Source: Agromyces sp. S2-1-8
Lineage (GTDB): Bacteria > Actinomycetota > Actinomycetes > Actinomycetales > Microbacteriaceae
Length of the DNA: 64,000 nucleotides
Assembly (NCBI RefSeq): GCF_021129215.1
Contig: NZ_JAJOLP010000001.1
Span: 3,782,001-3,846,000, forward strand
Direction: 5' to 3'
Under the pieces are notes generated by a model that did not search any database, was not told the origin of the DNA, and saw only the letters and a program-made list of their open reading frames with translations. Each line of letters opens with the position of its first letter. The first letter of the stretch is position 1. Below, piece by piece: positions 34,473 to 42,738 of this stretch. A program made the translations under genes and the position numbers.

Positions 34473-35144
34473 ATGGCGCAGCAGATCGGCACCCCGGGCG
34501 GCACGCCCGAACGCCCCGCGGTGTTCTTCTCCGGGCCCGACGAGTTCCGTGCGTGGCTCGAGGCGAACCACGACACCGAGACAGAGCTGTGGATGGGCCT
34601 CTACAAGAAGCACGTCGCCGATCGCCCGCTGACGTGGGAGCAGGCCGTGCCGGTCGCCCTCTGCTACGGCTGGATCGACTCGGTCGCCCAGCGCATCGAC
34701 GACGATGCGACGCGCCAGCGCTGGTCGCCGCGAAAGCCCTCCAGCATCTGGTCGAAGGTCAACATCGCACTCGTCGAAGAGCTCACCGCGCAGGGCCTCA
34801 TGACCGAAGCCGGCCTCGCCGCATACGCCCGCCGGCGCGAAGATCGCACGGGCGTGTACTCGCACGAGAACCCCGACCAAGAGCTGCCGCCCGAGTGGGC
34901 CGCCCGAGTCGAGGCGAACCCCGCGGCATCCGCCTTCCTCGAGGCGGCGACGCCGACGTACCGCCGGCAGGTGACGCACTGGGTGCTGCAGGCGAAGCAG
35001 CAGGCGACCCGCGAACGCCGGCTCGCCCAGCTCATCGACGACAGCGCGGCGGGCGAGCTCGTGCCGTTCCAGCGCTACGGCGAGACGCCGAAGTGGGTCC
35101 TGCGCGCCGCCGAGGCGGCGCGCGCGGCCGGCGGGTCGAGCTGA
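34473..35144 (+). CDS. YdeI/OmpD-associated (OmdA) family protein
   Basis: A 223-residue protein of the YdeI group: 'ELWMGLYKKHVADRPLTWEQAV', 'ALCYGWIDSVAQRIDDDATRQRWSPRK' and 'SIWSKVNIALVEELTAQGLMTEAGL' are the conserved blocks, spread over residues 38-115. The family has no established reaction. No ribosome site precedes ATG 34473; CAGACT six bases upstream suggests a leaderless start. Convergent with the MHS transporter across a long palindrome. Confidence 0.9.
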   Translation: MAQQIGTPGGTPERPAVFFSGPDEFRAWLEANHDTETELWMGLYKKHVADRPLTWEQAVPVALCYGWIDSVAQRIDDDATRQRWSPRKPSSIWSKVNIALVEELTAQGLMTEAGLAAYARRREDRTGVYSHENPDQELPPEWAARVEANPAASAFLEAATPTYRRQVTHWVLQAKQQATRERRLAQLIDDSAAGELVPFQRYGETPKWVLRAAEAARAAGGSS

Positions 35145-35147
35145 CGT

Positions 35148-35191
35148 GACGAAGGGGCGGATGCCTGGGCCCAGGCATCCGCCCCTTCGTC
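35148..35191. terminator. 44-bp perfect palindrome, bidirectional terminator
   Basis: Zero-loop palindrome with 22-bp arms; left arm GACGAAGGGGCGGATGCC then TGGG. It starts three bases after the YdeI stop and serves the convergent transporter too. The core again has GGATGCC and GGCATCC head-to-head. Confidence 0.85.
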
Positions 35192-35228
35192 GCTCGGTCG
35201 TCGCGGCACGATGAGCCGCTCGCCGGCG

Positions 35229-36611
35229 TCAGGCCCGCGCGAGTCCGTAGATCGGGCTCTTCTCCTGCTCGGCCTCGTGGTCGGGGCCGAGCGGAATGCC
35301 CGAGCGGTCGCGCAGCAGCAGGGTCGCCACGAGGCCGATCAGCGTCATGCCCGCCAGGTACCACGTGACGGCGTCGGTGGAACCGGTCGTCTGCACGAGC
35401 CACTGGGCGATGGTCGGGGCGAACGCGCCGCCGAGGATCGCACCGATCGCGTACGAGATCGAGACGCCTGAGAAGCGGATCGAGGCCGGGAACAGCTCGG
35501 AGTACAGCGCCGCCTGGGGCCCGTACGTGAAACCGAGGCCGATCGTGAGGGTCACGAGCCCGAGCGTCAGCAGTGCGAGGTTCGCGGTGTTCACGAGCGG
35601 GAACAGCAGGAAGACGCCGACGAGCTGCAGGATCCAGCCGATGATGTACGTCGTGCGACGGCCGATGCGGTCGCTGAGCCAGCCCGCCACCCAGGTGAAG
35701 ACGAGCCACGAGACGGCCGAGACCGTCACGGCGCCGAGCACGTCGGCGGTGGCGAGCCCGATCGGGCCCTTCTCGTCGGTCGCGTAGCGCTGGATGTACC
35801 CGCCCGTCGTCATGTAGCCGACGGCGTTGTTGCCGGCGAAGACGAGCGCGGCGATGAGCACGAGCAGCGCGTGCCTGCGGAAGAGCTGCACGATCGGCAT
35901 GCGCGTCTGCTCCTTGCGCTCGGCGATCTCGGTGAAGACCGGGCTCTCCTCGACCTTTCGACGCACGTAGTAGCCGATGAGGATGAGCACGACGCTCAAC
36001 AGGAACGGCACGCGCCAGCCCCACGCGAGGAAGGCGTCGCCTGGGGCGATGACCGCCATGAGCGCCATGGTTCCCGAGGCGAGCAGGAGCCCGAGCGGCA
36101 CGCCGATCTGCGGCGAGGCCCCGAACATGCCGCGTTTCTGCTTCGGCGCGTGCTCGACGGCCATGAGCACCGCGCCGCCCCACTCGCCACCCGCCGAGAT
36201 GCCCTGCAGGATGCGCAGGAGGATCAGCAGGATCGGGGCCGCGATGCCGATCGCCTCGTAGGTCGGCAGCACGCCGACGAGCGTCGTCGCCGCACCCATC
36301 AGGATGAGGGTCAGCATCAGCACGAGCCGGCGGCCGTACTTGTCGCCGAGGTGACCGGCCAGGAACGCGCCGAGGGGGCGGAACAGGAAGCTGATTCCGA
36401 CGGTGATGAACGCCAGGATCTGCGCGAACTGCTCGCCGGCCGGAGCGAAGAACAGCTGTGCGAAGACCGTGCCGGCCGCTGTCGCGTAGATGAAGAAGTC
36501 GTACCACTCGACGGTCGTGCCGACGACCGTCGCGAAGACGACCCGTCTTCGGTCGCCCACCGCTGAGATCGTGCCGGTGGGGGTGAATCCGGGCTGGTCG
36601 GGTGCGCTCAT
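35229..36611 (-). CDS. MHS-family (MFS) metabolite:proton symporter
   Basis: A 460-residue, twelve-TM major facilitator of the metabolite:H+ symporter branch (ProP/ShiA/KgtP relatives). Signature 'GTTVEWYDFFIYATAAG' in TM1, 'FRPLGAFLAGHLGDKYGRR' in loop 2-3, 'RILQGISAGGEWGGAVLM' in TM4, and 'WLSDRIGRRTTYIIG' in loop 8-9. Substrates in this branch are organic acids, shikimate or betaines; which one cannot be decided. AAGGAG lies nine bases before ATG 36611. A 10-bp palindrome lies about 105 bp upstream. Confidence 0.92.
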   Translation of the reverse strand: MSAPDQPGFTPTGTISAVGDRRRVVFATVVGTTVEWYDFFIYATAAGTVFAQLFFAPAGEQFAQILAFITVGISFLFRPLGAFLAGHLGDKYGRRLVLMLTLILMGAATTLVGVLPTYEAIGIAAPILLILLRILQGISAGGEWGGAVLMAVEHAPKQKRGMFGASPQIGVPLGLLLASGTMALMAVIAPGDAFLAWGWRVPFLLSVVLILIGYYVRRKVEESPVFTEIAERKEQTRMPIVQLFRRHALLVLIAALVFAGNNAVGYMTTGGYIQRYATDEKGPIGLATADVLGAVTVSAVSWLVFTWVAGWLSDRIGRRTTYIIGWILQLVGVFLLFPLVNTANLALLTLGLVTLTIGLGFTYGPQAALYSELFPASIRFSGVSISYAIGAILGGAFAPTIAQWLVQTTGSTDAVTWYLAGMTLIGLVATLLLRDRSGIPLGPDHEAEQEKSPIYGLARA

Positions 36612-36717
36612 CGTGCGACTCCTTCGTCTGGTGAGGGGCCCGGTGACGCGCGCGGCGCCTCACCGAGGAGGCCGCCGTGAAGGGTCGACGACGACCTGCG
36701 CTCGATCATATACGATT

Positions 36718-36727
36718 TCAGATCTGA
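36718..36727. promoter_or_regulatory. Palindrome TCAGATCTGA upstream of the MHS transporter
   Basis: Perfect 10-bp palindrome in the most AT-rich part of the gap between the divergent MHS transporter and HAD genes, next to ATATAC/GTATAT. Possible operator for an unlinked regulator. Confidence 0.35.
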
Positions 36728-36796
36728 TTGGGAGATCCACGTGCAGGCCGATATCCGTCCACTCGCAGCAGGCACGGGCAGCGCCCGGCAGCCCCG

Positions 36797-36802
36797 TATC
36801 CT
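36797..36802 (+). promoter_or_regulatory. -10 box TATCCT of the HAD gene
   Basis: Six bases before GTG 36809; no ribosome site. Confidence 0.45.
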
Positions 36803-36808
36803 TGCCGA

Positions 36809-37489
36809 GTGACGACGACGGCTTCCCGGTTCTCAGCGGTGCTCTTCGACTGCGACGGCGTGCTCGTCGACTCGGAGCGGATCACGCTTCGGGTACTGCG
36901 CGAGATGCTGGGCGAACTCGGCTGGCGGGCGACCGAGGCCGACGTCGTGCGACACTTCCTCGGGCGCTCGCTGCGCGACGAGTGGCGCGTCATCCTCGAG
37001 CACACCGGCTTCCGCATCGACGATGCCTGGGTGCTCGGGTTCCGGGCCCGGCGCGACGCCGCCCTCGCGGCGGAGGTCGCACCGATCCCGCGGGTCGCCG
37101 ACGCCCTGTCGGCGATCGCGGGCCTCGTCGGCGAGCGCATGGCGTGCGTCTCGGGGGCAGACCGCGGCAAGGTCGAGCTGCAACTCGACACGACCGGGTT
37201 GCGTCCGTTCTTCGGCGAGCGCATCTTCAGCGGCATGGAGCAGGCGCGCACGAAGCCCGCGCCCGACGTCTACCTCGCCGCCGCCCGCTCGCTCGAGGTC
37301 GACCCGACCACGGCGCTCGTCATCGAGGACTCCGTCGCCGGCGTCACCGCGGGCGTCGCCGCAGGCGCGACGGTCTACGGCTTCGCCCCGCTCGGGCCGA
37401 CGCGCACCGACCCCGCGGCCCTGTCGGCCGCCGGCGCCGGGCTCGTGTTCACCGACATGGGAGAGCTCGCGGCGCTCGTCGCCGCCTGA
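36809..37489 (+). CDS. HAD-superfamily phosphatase/phosphomutase-like
   Basis: A 226-residue HAD subfamily IA enzyme. Motif I 'FDCDGVLVDSE' (nucleophile Asp), motif II 'CVSGADRGKVE', motif III Lys in 'TKPAPDVYLAAA' and motif IV 'LVIEDSVAGVTAG' are all present with an alpha-helical cap between. Resembles 6-phosphogluconate phosphatase or beta-phosphoglucomutase relatives. GTG 36809 is chosen over upstream in-frame codons because of the TATCCT box six bases before it. Its last 115 bp overlap the convergent membrane-protein gene. Confidence 0.88.
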   Translation: MTTTASRFSAVLFDCDGVLVDSERITLRVLREMLGELGWRATEADVVRHFLGRSLRDEWRVILEHTGFRIDDAWVLGFRARRDAALAAEVAPIPRVADALSAIAGLVGERMACVSGADRGKVELQLDTTGLRPFFGERIFSGMEQARTKPAPDVYLAAARSLEVDPTTALVIEDSVAGVTAGVAAGATVYGFAPLGPTRTDPAALSAAGAGLVFTDMGELAALVAA

Positions 37490-38016
37490 ATCAGCTCGAG
37501 CCGGCGAGTGAGCCGCAGCACGATCAGGAGCGGCACGATGCCGATCACGCCGAACGAGATGTCGATCAGCTGCCAGCCGAGCGGGATGCCTCGGATCGAG
37601 CCCGCGATCAGCGCGAGCGGCACGACGCCGAGGCAGGCGAGCATCCCCCACTGGGTGACCCAGACGTTGCGCACCGGATCGCGGTAGGGACCGATGAATG
37701 CCGCCGCGATGACGAGGTGCGCGAACGCGAGCCAGTCGGTGCCGTACGCGAGGAAGGGGTGCGCACGGTAGCTCTCGCGCAACGCCTCGTCGACGCGCTG
37801 CACCCACTCGACGACGCCCGGCGCCCAGTCCGCGGCACCGAGGCGTTGCAGCACCTCGGCACCGAACGCGAGCTCGACGTCGAGCGGGAAGGCGGTGACC
37901 CCGCTCACCACGAGCCCCGCGATCATGACGACCAGCCAGATCCGGATCCACCGCAGGAGGTGCCGCGATCCGGTCGGCGGAGCGAGGCGGCCATCGGTGA
38001 GGGCGGGCTGTTCCAT
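37375..38016 (-). CDS. Hypothetical four-TM membrane protein, 3' end overlapping the HAD gene
   Basis: A 213-residue protein of no recognised family. Four hydrophobic segments: 'IRIWLVVMIAGLVVSGVTAF', 'FLAYGTDWLAFAHLVIAAAF', 'WGMLACLGVVPLALIAGSIR' and 'QLIDISFGVIGIVPLLIVL'. The last 38 residues ('IQAATSAASSP...') are encoded antisense to the HAD gene and look like an unstructured read-through extension; the conserved part probably ends near 'RLTRRLELIQ'. TAGGCT seven bases before ATG 38016 indicates a leaderless start. Confidence 0.75.
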   Translation of the reverse strand: MEQPALTDGRLAPPTGSRHLLRWIRIWLVVMIAGLVVSGVTAFPLDVELAFGAEVLQRLGAADWAPGVVEWVQRVDEALRESYRAHPFLAYGTDWLAFAHLVIAAAFIGPYRDPVRNVWVTQWGMLACLGVVPLALIAGSIRGIPLGWQLIDISFGVIGIVPLLIVLRLTRRLELIQAATSAASSPMSVNTSPAPAADRAAGSVRVGPSGAKP

Positions 38017-38023
38017 GGGCGCG

Positions 38024-38029
38024 AGCCTA
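38024..38029 (-). promoter_or_regulatory. -10 box TAGGCT of the four-TM protein gene
   Basis: Seven bases before ATG 38016; no ribosome site. Confidence 0.45.
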
Positions 38030-38041
38030 GTGCCGCCGGGG

Positions 38042-38515
38042 TCAGACCCTGGCGGCCGGTGCGAGTTCGTCGATCGCGGCCAGGAGCGCCCGTCGATCGT
38101 AACCGGCGGTCGGCAGCGTCGACCCGTGCGCGTGTCGCACGAGCCCCGCGGCGTCGACGAGCACGGTGCCCGACTGCTGCATCGACCCGAAGACGCGCTT
38201 CGTGAGGCCGACCGCCTCGTGGGCCGTGCCGTCGGCGCCCGTGACGACGGGGAACGGCACGCGGCGGCGATCCTTCCAGGCCGCCGCCTCGTCGCGATCC
38301 TCGGGCACGGCGATCAGCACCGAGATGCCGCGCGCCGAGAGCTCGCCGGCCCGGCCGACCAGGTCGCGCACGTGCGCGTTGCAGACCGGGCACGTCGTCG
38401 TTCGCATGAAGAACGCGACCATCCCGCGCTCGCCCAGGTGATCGAGCAGTCGAACGGGCTCGCCGGTGCTGCTCTGCAGTTCGAGGTTCGGCATCCGAGT
38501 ACCTGCCGTGATCAT
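38042..38515 (-). CDS. Peroxiredoxin-like (AhpC/TSA) redoxin
   Basis: A 157-residue thioredoxin-fold redoxin. 'MPNLELQSSTGEPVRLLDHL' opens the domain and 'FFMRTTTCPVCNAHVRDL' has the active CxxC in the position of the peroxidatic Cys. 'ISVLIAVPEDRDEAAAW' and 'FPVVTGADGTAHEAVGL' follow as in AhpC/TSA proteins. A thiol-dependent peroxidase or reductase in the cytoplasm. GGAGGA precedes ATG 38515. Divergent from a MarR regulator with a large inverted repeat between them, so probably redox-induced. Confidence 0.88.
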   Translation of the reverse strand: MITAGTRMPNLELQSSTGEPVRLLDHLGERGMVAFFMRTTTCPVCNAHVRDLVGRAGELSARGISVLIAVPEDRDEAAAWKDRRRVPFPVVTGADGTAHEAVGLTKRVFGSMQQSGTVLVDAAGLVRHAHGSTLPTAGYDRRALLAAIDELAPAARV

Positions 38516-38535
38516 GTCGTCTCCTCCGCTATTTA

Positions 38536-38566
38536 TTCAGGTTGCCTGATCAACAGGCTACTTGAA
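38536..38566. promoter_or_regulatory. MarR-type operator, 13-bp inverted repeat
   Basis: Arms TTCAGGTTGCCTG and CAGGCTACTTGAA (11 of 13 pairs) around ATCAA. It covers the expected -35 of the MarR gene and lies 21 bp before the redoxin start, so one dimer could repress both. Confidence 0.7.
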
Positions 38567-38581
38567 GATTTACGTCTCGGC

Positions 38582-38587
38582 TACCGT
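38582..38587 (+). promoter_or_regulatory. -10 box TACCGT of the MarR gene
   Basis: Six bases before ATG 38594. Confidence 0.5.
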
Positions 38588-38593
38588 TGAGCC

Positions 38594-39019
38594 ATGGCCC
38601 ACTCGCCGGCGTTGCCCCTCGGGATGCTCGCCGCCCGCCTGGCGAAGGAGTTCGAGGGCGAGGTCTTCGAGCAGCTCACGCGGGCCGGCTACCCCGATCT
38701 GCGCGTGCGCCACTCGGTGCTGCTCGGCGCGCTCGACAGCACCGGCCTGCGCCTGACCCAGCTCGCCGCCCAGGCGGGCATGACCCCGCAGGCGATGGGC
38801 GAACTGGTCGACGACCTCGAGCAGGGCGGTTACCTCTCGCGGCGCGCCGACCCTGCCGACCGGCGGGCGCGACTCATCGTCGCGACCCCGAAAGGCGAAC
38901 GCGCGCTGGCCGACTGCCTGCGCGTCGTCGCGTCGATCGAAGCGTCCTACGCGCGCAGGCTGGGCGCGGAACGCTTCGAGGCCGTGCAGGGGGCGCTCGC
39001 CGAGCTCCTCGAGCCCTGA
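38594..39019 (+). CDS. MarR-family transcriptional regulator
   Basis: A 141-residue MarR protein. Winged helix 'LRLTQLAAQAGMTPQAMGELVDDLEQGGYLSRRADPADRRARLI' occupies about residues 51-95, flanked by dimerisation helices. There is one Cys ('LADCLRVV'), so a single-Cys oxidation switch is possible but unproven. Leaderless, with TACCGT six bases before ATG 38594. Divergent from the redoxin and very likely its repressor. Confidence 0.9.
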   Translation: MAHSPALPLGMLAARLAKEFEGEVFEQLTRAGYPDLRVRHSVLLGALDSTGLRLTQLAAQAGMTPQAMGELVDDLEQGGYLSRRADPADRRARLIVATPKGERALADCLRVVASIEASYARRLGAERFEAVQGALAELLEP

Positions 39020-39023
39020 TCGG

Positions 39024-39602
39024 TCAGTCGCCGGCCTTCCCGTCGCCGAGCCGGGCGGTGAGCCGGTCGACCTTCGCGTTGAGCTCCTGCACGGCGGCGA
39101 ACAGCTCGGCCCGCGTCGGGCCGTCGTGCTCGACGACGTGGACGAGCAACTGCCCGTTGGGCTCGAGCCGCGCTCGCTTCACGTCCTTCAGGCGTGGCAC
39201 GCCGGCATCCTGCAGCGCGATCTTCAGGTCGGAATGCGTGAAGCGCTGCCGGCGGAGGGCCGCTTCGTCGGGCTTGCCGTCGCGCACCACGACCACGGCA
39301 TCGCCGGCGACGAGCTTCTGCGCGCGCGGACTGCGGAACATGACGTAGGCGAGCGCGGCGTTCAGTGCGAAGAGCGCGACGGCCCCGATGATGGCACCGC
39401 TCACGGTGTTGTCGTCGCCGATCAGCCCGTTCTGCACGGTGTTCGAGACGAGCAGCAGCAGGATGAAGTCGAAGGTCGTCAGCTGCGCCATGAGCCGCTT
39501 GCCGCTGAGCCTGAGGGCGACGATCAGGAACGCGTACAGCAGGGCCGTGCGGATGAGCTTCTCCCAGACCGACACGTCCAGTTCGAACATCGAGCTCCAC
39601 AT
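39024..39602 (-). CDS. DUF421-family (YetF-like) membrane protein
   Basis: A 192-residue protein with three N-terminal TM segments ('IRTALLYAFLIVALRLSG', 'FDFILLLLVSNTVQNGLIG', 'SGAIIGAVALFALNAALAYVM') and a cytoplasmic DUF421 domain, including 'LVAGDAVVVVRDGKPDEAALRRQRFTHSDL' broken over residues 98-130. A short coiled-coil ends the protein ('AAVQELNAKVDRLTARL'). Function unknown; YetF relatives are sporulation or stress linked in Firmicutes. GATGAT six bases before ATG 39602 suggests a leaderless start; ATG 39590 with GGAG is possible. It ends five bases from the MarR gene stop. Confidence 0.87.
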   Translation of the reverse strand: MWSSMFELDVSVWEKLIRTALLYAFLIVALRLSGKRLMAQLTTFDFILLLLVSNTVQNGLIGDDNTVSGAIIGAVALFALNAALAYVMFRSPRAQKLVAGDAVVVVRDGKPDEAALRRQRFTHSDLKIALQDAGVPRLKDVKRARLEPNGQLLVHVVEHDGPTRAELFAAVQELNAKVDRLTARLGDGKAGD

Positions 39603-39704
39603 GCGACCATCATCGCCCCGACCGGGCGCTGCGGCTCGCAGCCCCGCCCGGCAGCGTGGACCGGCGGCCTCGCGGGCCACGAGGCGTCCGTCGCCCCGTT
39701 CGGC

Positions 39705-40613
39705 CTACTCGACGGCCGCCGCCGCGTACTCGTTGGCGACGGTTGCGACCTTGTCGACGTAGTCGTTGTCGTGGTTGTACGAGTACACCGCGGCGCGCCA
39801 GCCCTCGGGGTCGGTCATCGCCCCCGAGGCGCAGAGGTACCGCGCGGTCGTCAACGCGGCGTCGTCGATCTGGTGCGGGTCGGCGACGTCGTCGCCGTTG
39901 CCGTCGCTCGCCCATTTCGACCAGGTCGTGGGGATGAACTGCATCGGGCCGACCGCGCGGTCCCAGGTGGTGTCGCCGTCGAGCCGGCCGCCGTCGGTGT
40001 CGGCGATGGCGGCCACGCCCTTGCCGTCGAGCGCAGGACCGATGATCGGCGGGTCGGCGTACCCGCTCGCGTCGAGCGAGCTCGCGCCGTGTCTGCCGTG
40101 ATCCGATTCGATGTCGCCGATCGCGGCGAGCGTCGCCCAGTCGACTCCGCAGTCGGGCGCCTCCTCGGCGAGCACGATGTGCGCGGCCGCGTAAGCCGCG
40201 AGCGCCCGCTCGGGGATGCCGGCGTTGGCAGCGATGCGGGAGATCCACTCGGTGTCGACCGTCGGAAGCGGCACGACCTCGGATTCCGAGAGCACGGTGG
40301 GCCCCTCGGGGGTCTCGCCGTCGGTCGCCTCGGGCGTCCCGGGCTCGGAGTCGGGCTCGGAGGCGACCGGGGGCAGCGCCACCCTCGCGCCGTACGCGGC
40401 CGGTGCGGCGAACCCGCCCGGATTGGCCGCCGTGCCCATCACGTTGACCGCGAACACGACGCCGACCACCAGCGCGACGGCACCGACGACGCCCCCGACG
40501 GCGAACCCGGCGATGACGGCGACGCGACGGACGAGCCGCCATCCGGTCGCCCGCTCGCGCGGCGGCCGGTACTCGCTGCGGTCGTCGACGTCGGACTCGT
40601 CGCTCCAGGACAT
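39705..40613 (-). CDS. Membrane-anchored lytic transglycosylase (MltB-like)
   Basis: A 302-residue cell-wall hydrolase that cleaves the MurNAc-GlcNAc bond without water. One N-terminal TM ('VAVIAGFAVGGVVGAVALVV') acts as signal anchor, followed by a Pro/Glu-rich linker and the catalytic domain from about residue 115. The active-site Glu is in 'LAAIGDIESDHGRHG', and 'DRAVGPMQFIPTTWSKWASDGNG' and 'YSYNHDNDYVDKV' complete the family pattern. The domain sits outside the membrane. No partner gene adjoins. Confidence 0.9.
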   Translation of the reverse strand: MSWSDESDVDDRSEYRPPRERATGWRLVRRVAVIAGFAVGGVVGAVALVVGVVFAVNVMGTAANPGGFAAPAAYGARVALPPVASEPDSEPGTPEATDGETPEGPTVLSESEVVPLPTVDTEWISRIAANAGIPERALAAYAAAHIVLAEEAPDCGVDWATLAAIGDIESDHGRHGASSLDASGYADPPIIGPALDGKGVAAIADTDGGRLDGDTTWDRAVGPMQFIPTTWSKWASDGNGDDVADPHQIDDAALTTARYLCASGAMTDPEGWRAAVYSYNHDNDYVDKVATVANEYAAAAVE

Positions 40614-40751
40614 CAGGTGGTTCGCTCCGTTCGGGCGCTGGTTCAGAGGTGCCCGCCGGATCGGTCGTCGTTGCCTCGAGGCTCGGCGATCACGACCCGT
40701 CCTCCCACGGTACGCGCCTCAGCCGGCTCCCGCACGAATTCATCCACAGGA

Positions 40752-40772
40752 GGCACCGCCGCGAGCGGTGCC
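40752..40772 (-). terminator. Hairpin terminator
   Basis: Perfect arms GGCACCGC (40752-40759) and GCGGTGCC (40765-40772) with loop CGCGA, 37 bp after the stop of the SDR gene. Confidence 0.55.
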
Positions 40773-40808
40773 GGCGGTGCCGAGCCGCGTCGACGCGCGG
40801 GTGACCGA

Positions 40809-41450
40809 TCAGTAGCCGACCGTGAACCGCTCGCGCCGGTGGTCGCCGTTCTCGACCTCGTCGACGACGGCGATCGCGAAGTCGGCGCCCGAGATGAACG
40901 ACGAGCCGTCCTCGGCGACGACGACGACCTCGCCGCCCGTGCGGTAGGCGCCCGTGCGCTCGCCGGGCTGCCACGAGCCGAAGACCTTCGGAGGGTGCAC
41001 GAGGAACCAGTCGAGCCCGGGCTCGCTCGCCTCGAGCAGGTCGAGCGACTCGATGCCGACGGTGGCCTCGTGCAGGTACTGCTCGGGCACGCCGAGGTCG
41101 TAGAGGCGCGGTCCGCCCGGGGCGGAGAGGCTGCCCATCGCTCCCCCGACGACGCCGAGGCGGGTGGGCGTGCCGGTGAGCCGGTCGGCGAGGGCGCGCA
41201 GCGCACCGGGCACCTCGTCGGTCATGTCGCCGCGCGGGGCGACCGCCGAGATCACGGCATCGGCACCGTCGAACTGCGCCGCGAGTCCGTCGAGGTCGAG
41301 GATCGACCCGCGCACGTACTCGACGCCGGCGACCTTCTCGCTCGGCTCGTTGCGCGACACCGACACGACCTCGTGTCCTCGTGACGCGGCTTCGGTCGCG
41401 ATGTGTCCGCCGGCGTAGCCGGTGCCTCCGATGACGACGATGCGTGCCAT
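40809..41450 (-). CDS. NAD(P)-binding atypical SDR family protein
   Basis: A 213-residue Rossmann-fold protein of the atypical SDR (NAD(P)H-binding, YwnB/BVR-B-like) group. The nucleotide loop is 'VIGGTGYAGGHIATEA' at residues 6-21; 'EYVRGSILDLDGLAAQFDGADAVISAVA' and 'LGVVGGAMGSLSAP' follow. Typical Tyr/Lys catalytic residues are not evident, as in this group. ATG 41450 is set by AGGAGGAG upstream. Function likely NAD(P)H-dependent reduction or redox sensing. Confidence 0.88.
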   Translation of the reverse strand: MARIVVIGGTGYAGGHIATEAASRGHEVVSVSRNEPSEKVAGVEYVRGSILDLDGLAAQFDGADAVISAVAPRGDMTDEVPGALRALADRLTGTPTRLGVVGGAMGSLSAPGGPRLYDLGVPEQYLHEATVGIESLDLLEASEPGLDWFLVHPPKVFGSWQPGERTGAYRTGGEVVVVAEDGSSFISGADFAIAVVDEVENGDHRRERFTVGY

Positions 41451-41555
41451 GCTGCTCTCCTCCTGCCGCCCCGATGGCGGCACACGATGAAATGCAACGC
41501 TCTGGTGCACCGGGCATTCCGACTAGGCTCGGCCTCGGCACGTGGAAGGGCTGAG

Positions 41556-42704
41556 ATGGCCGGGTCGAACGCATTCTCCGAAGATCAGCTGGCGATCGTC
41601 GACGCCGTGCGCGAGTTCACGGCGACCGAGCTCGCGCCCTTCGCGAACGAGCGCGACCGCACGAAGCACTTCCCGCTCGACACGCTCGAGCGGGCGGGCC
41701 TGCTGGGCCTGGGCGGCATCTACGTCGGCGAGGATGTCGGGGGCTCGGCGCTCGATCGATTGACCGCGACGCTCGTCTTCGAAGAGCTCGCCAAGGGCGA
41801 CACGACGATCGCGGCCTACCTGTCGATCCACAACATGGTGGCGTGGATGATCGATCGGTACGGCGACGACGCGCAGCGGGAGCGCTGGCTGCCCGGGCTG
41901 ACGTCGCTCGTCGACCGCGCCAGCTACTGCCTCACCGAGCCGTCGGCGGGCTCCGACGCCGCGGCGATCACCACGACGGCACGGCGCGAGGGTGACGAGT
42001 ACGTGCTGAACGGGGTGAAGCAGTTCATCTCGGGCGCCGGCGTCTCGGCCGTCTACCTCGTCTTCGCCCGCACCGGCGAGCCGGGTGCACGCGGAATCAG
42101 CGCGATCGTCGTTCCGGCCGAGGCTTCCGGCCTGTCCTTCGGTCCCGACGAGCAGAAGATGGGCTGGCGCGCCCAGCCCACCCGGCAGGTCGTGCTCGAC
42201 GGCGTCCGGGTGCCGGTCGGCCACCGCCTGGGCGATGAGGGCGACGGGTTCCCGATCGCCCTGTCGGGACTCGACGGCGGACGGGTGAACATCGCGGCGT
42301 GCTCGCTCGGCGGCGCGCAGTGGGCGCTCGATCGTGCCCTGCGGCACGTGCGGGAGCGCGAGACGTTCGGGCGCCCCCTCGCCGAGCACCAGACGGTGCG
42401 CTTCACGCTCGCCGACATGGCGACCGAACTCCACGCCGCGCGACTGCTCGTGCACGACGCCGCCGCCGCGATCGACGACGGCGTGCCCGACGCGACGGCG
42501 AGGTGCGCGATGGCGAAGCGCTTCGCGACCGATGCCGCATTCACCGTGGCGAACGCCGCGCTGCAACTCCACGGCGGGTACGGCTACCTCTCGGAGTTCG
42601 GCATCGAGCGCGTCGTCCGGGACCTGCGCGTGCACCAGATCCTCGAGGGCACGAACGAGGTCATGCGCATGATCGTCGCCCGACGCCTGCTCGGCGGCCG
42701 ATGA
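41556..42704 (+). CDS. Acyl-CoA dehydrogenase (isobutyryl-CoA dehydrogenase-like)
   Basis: A 382-residue FAD acyl-CoA dehydrogenase. 'CLTEPSAGSDAAAITTTA' binds the flavin; the general base is the Glu in 'ILEGTNEVMRMI' near the C-terminus; 'LQLHGGYGYLSEFGIERVVRD' is usual. The stretch 'VFEELAKGDTTIAAYLSIHNM' looks most like isobutyryl-CoA (branched-chain, valine pathway) dehydrogenases. Electrons would go to the ETF encoded nearby. GGAAGGG precedes ATG 41556. Divergent from the SDR and convergent with the TetR gene. Confidence 0.9.
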   Translation: MAGSNAFSEDQLAIVDAVREFTATELAPFANERDRTKHFPLDTLERAGLLGLGGIYVGEDVGGSALDRLTATLVFEELAKGDTTIAAYLSIHNMVAWMIDRYGDDAQRERWLPGLTSLVDRASYCLTEPSAGSDAAAITTTARREGDEYVLNGVKQFISGAGVSAVYLVFARTGEPGARGISAIVVPAEASGLSFGPDEQKMGWRAQPTRQVVLDGVRVPVGHRLGDEGDGFPIALSGLDGGRVNIAACSLGGAQWALDRALRHVRERETFGRPLAEHQTVRFTLADMATELHAARLLVHDAAAAIDDGVPDATARCAMAKRFATDAAFTVANAALQLHGGYGYLSEFGIERVVRDLRVHQILEGTNEVMRMIVARRLLGGR

Positions 42705-42738
42705 CTCGGAGCGGTCGCCGGCGCGGCCGCCGTGACGG

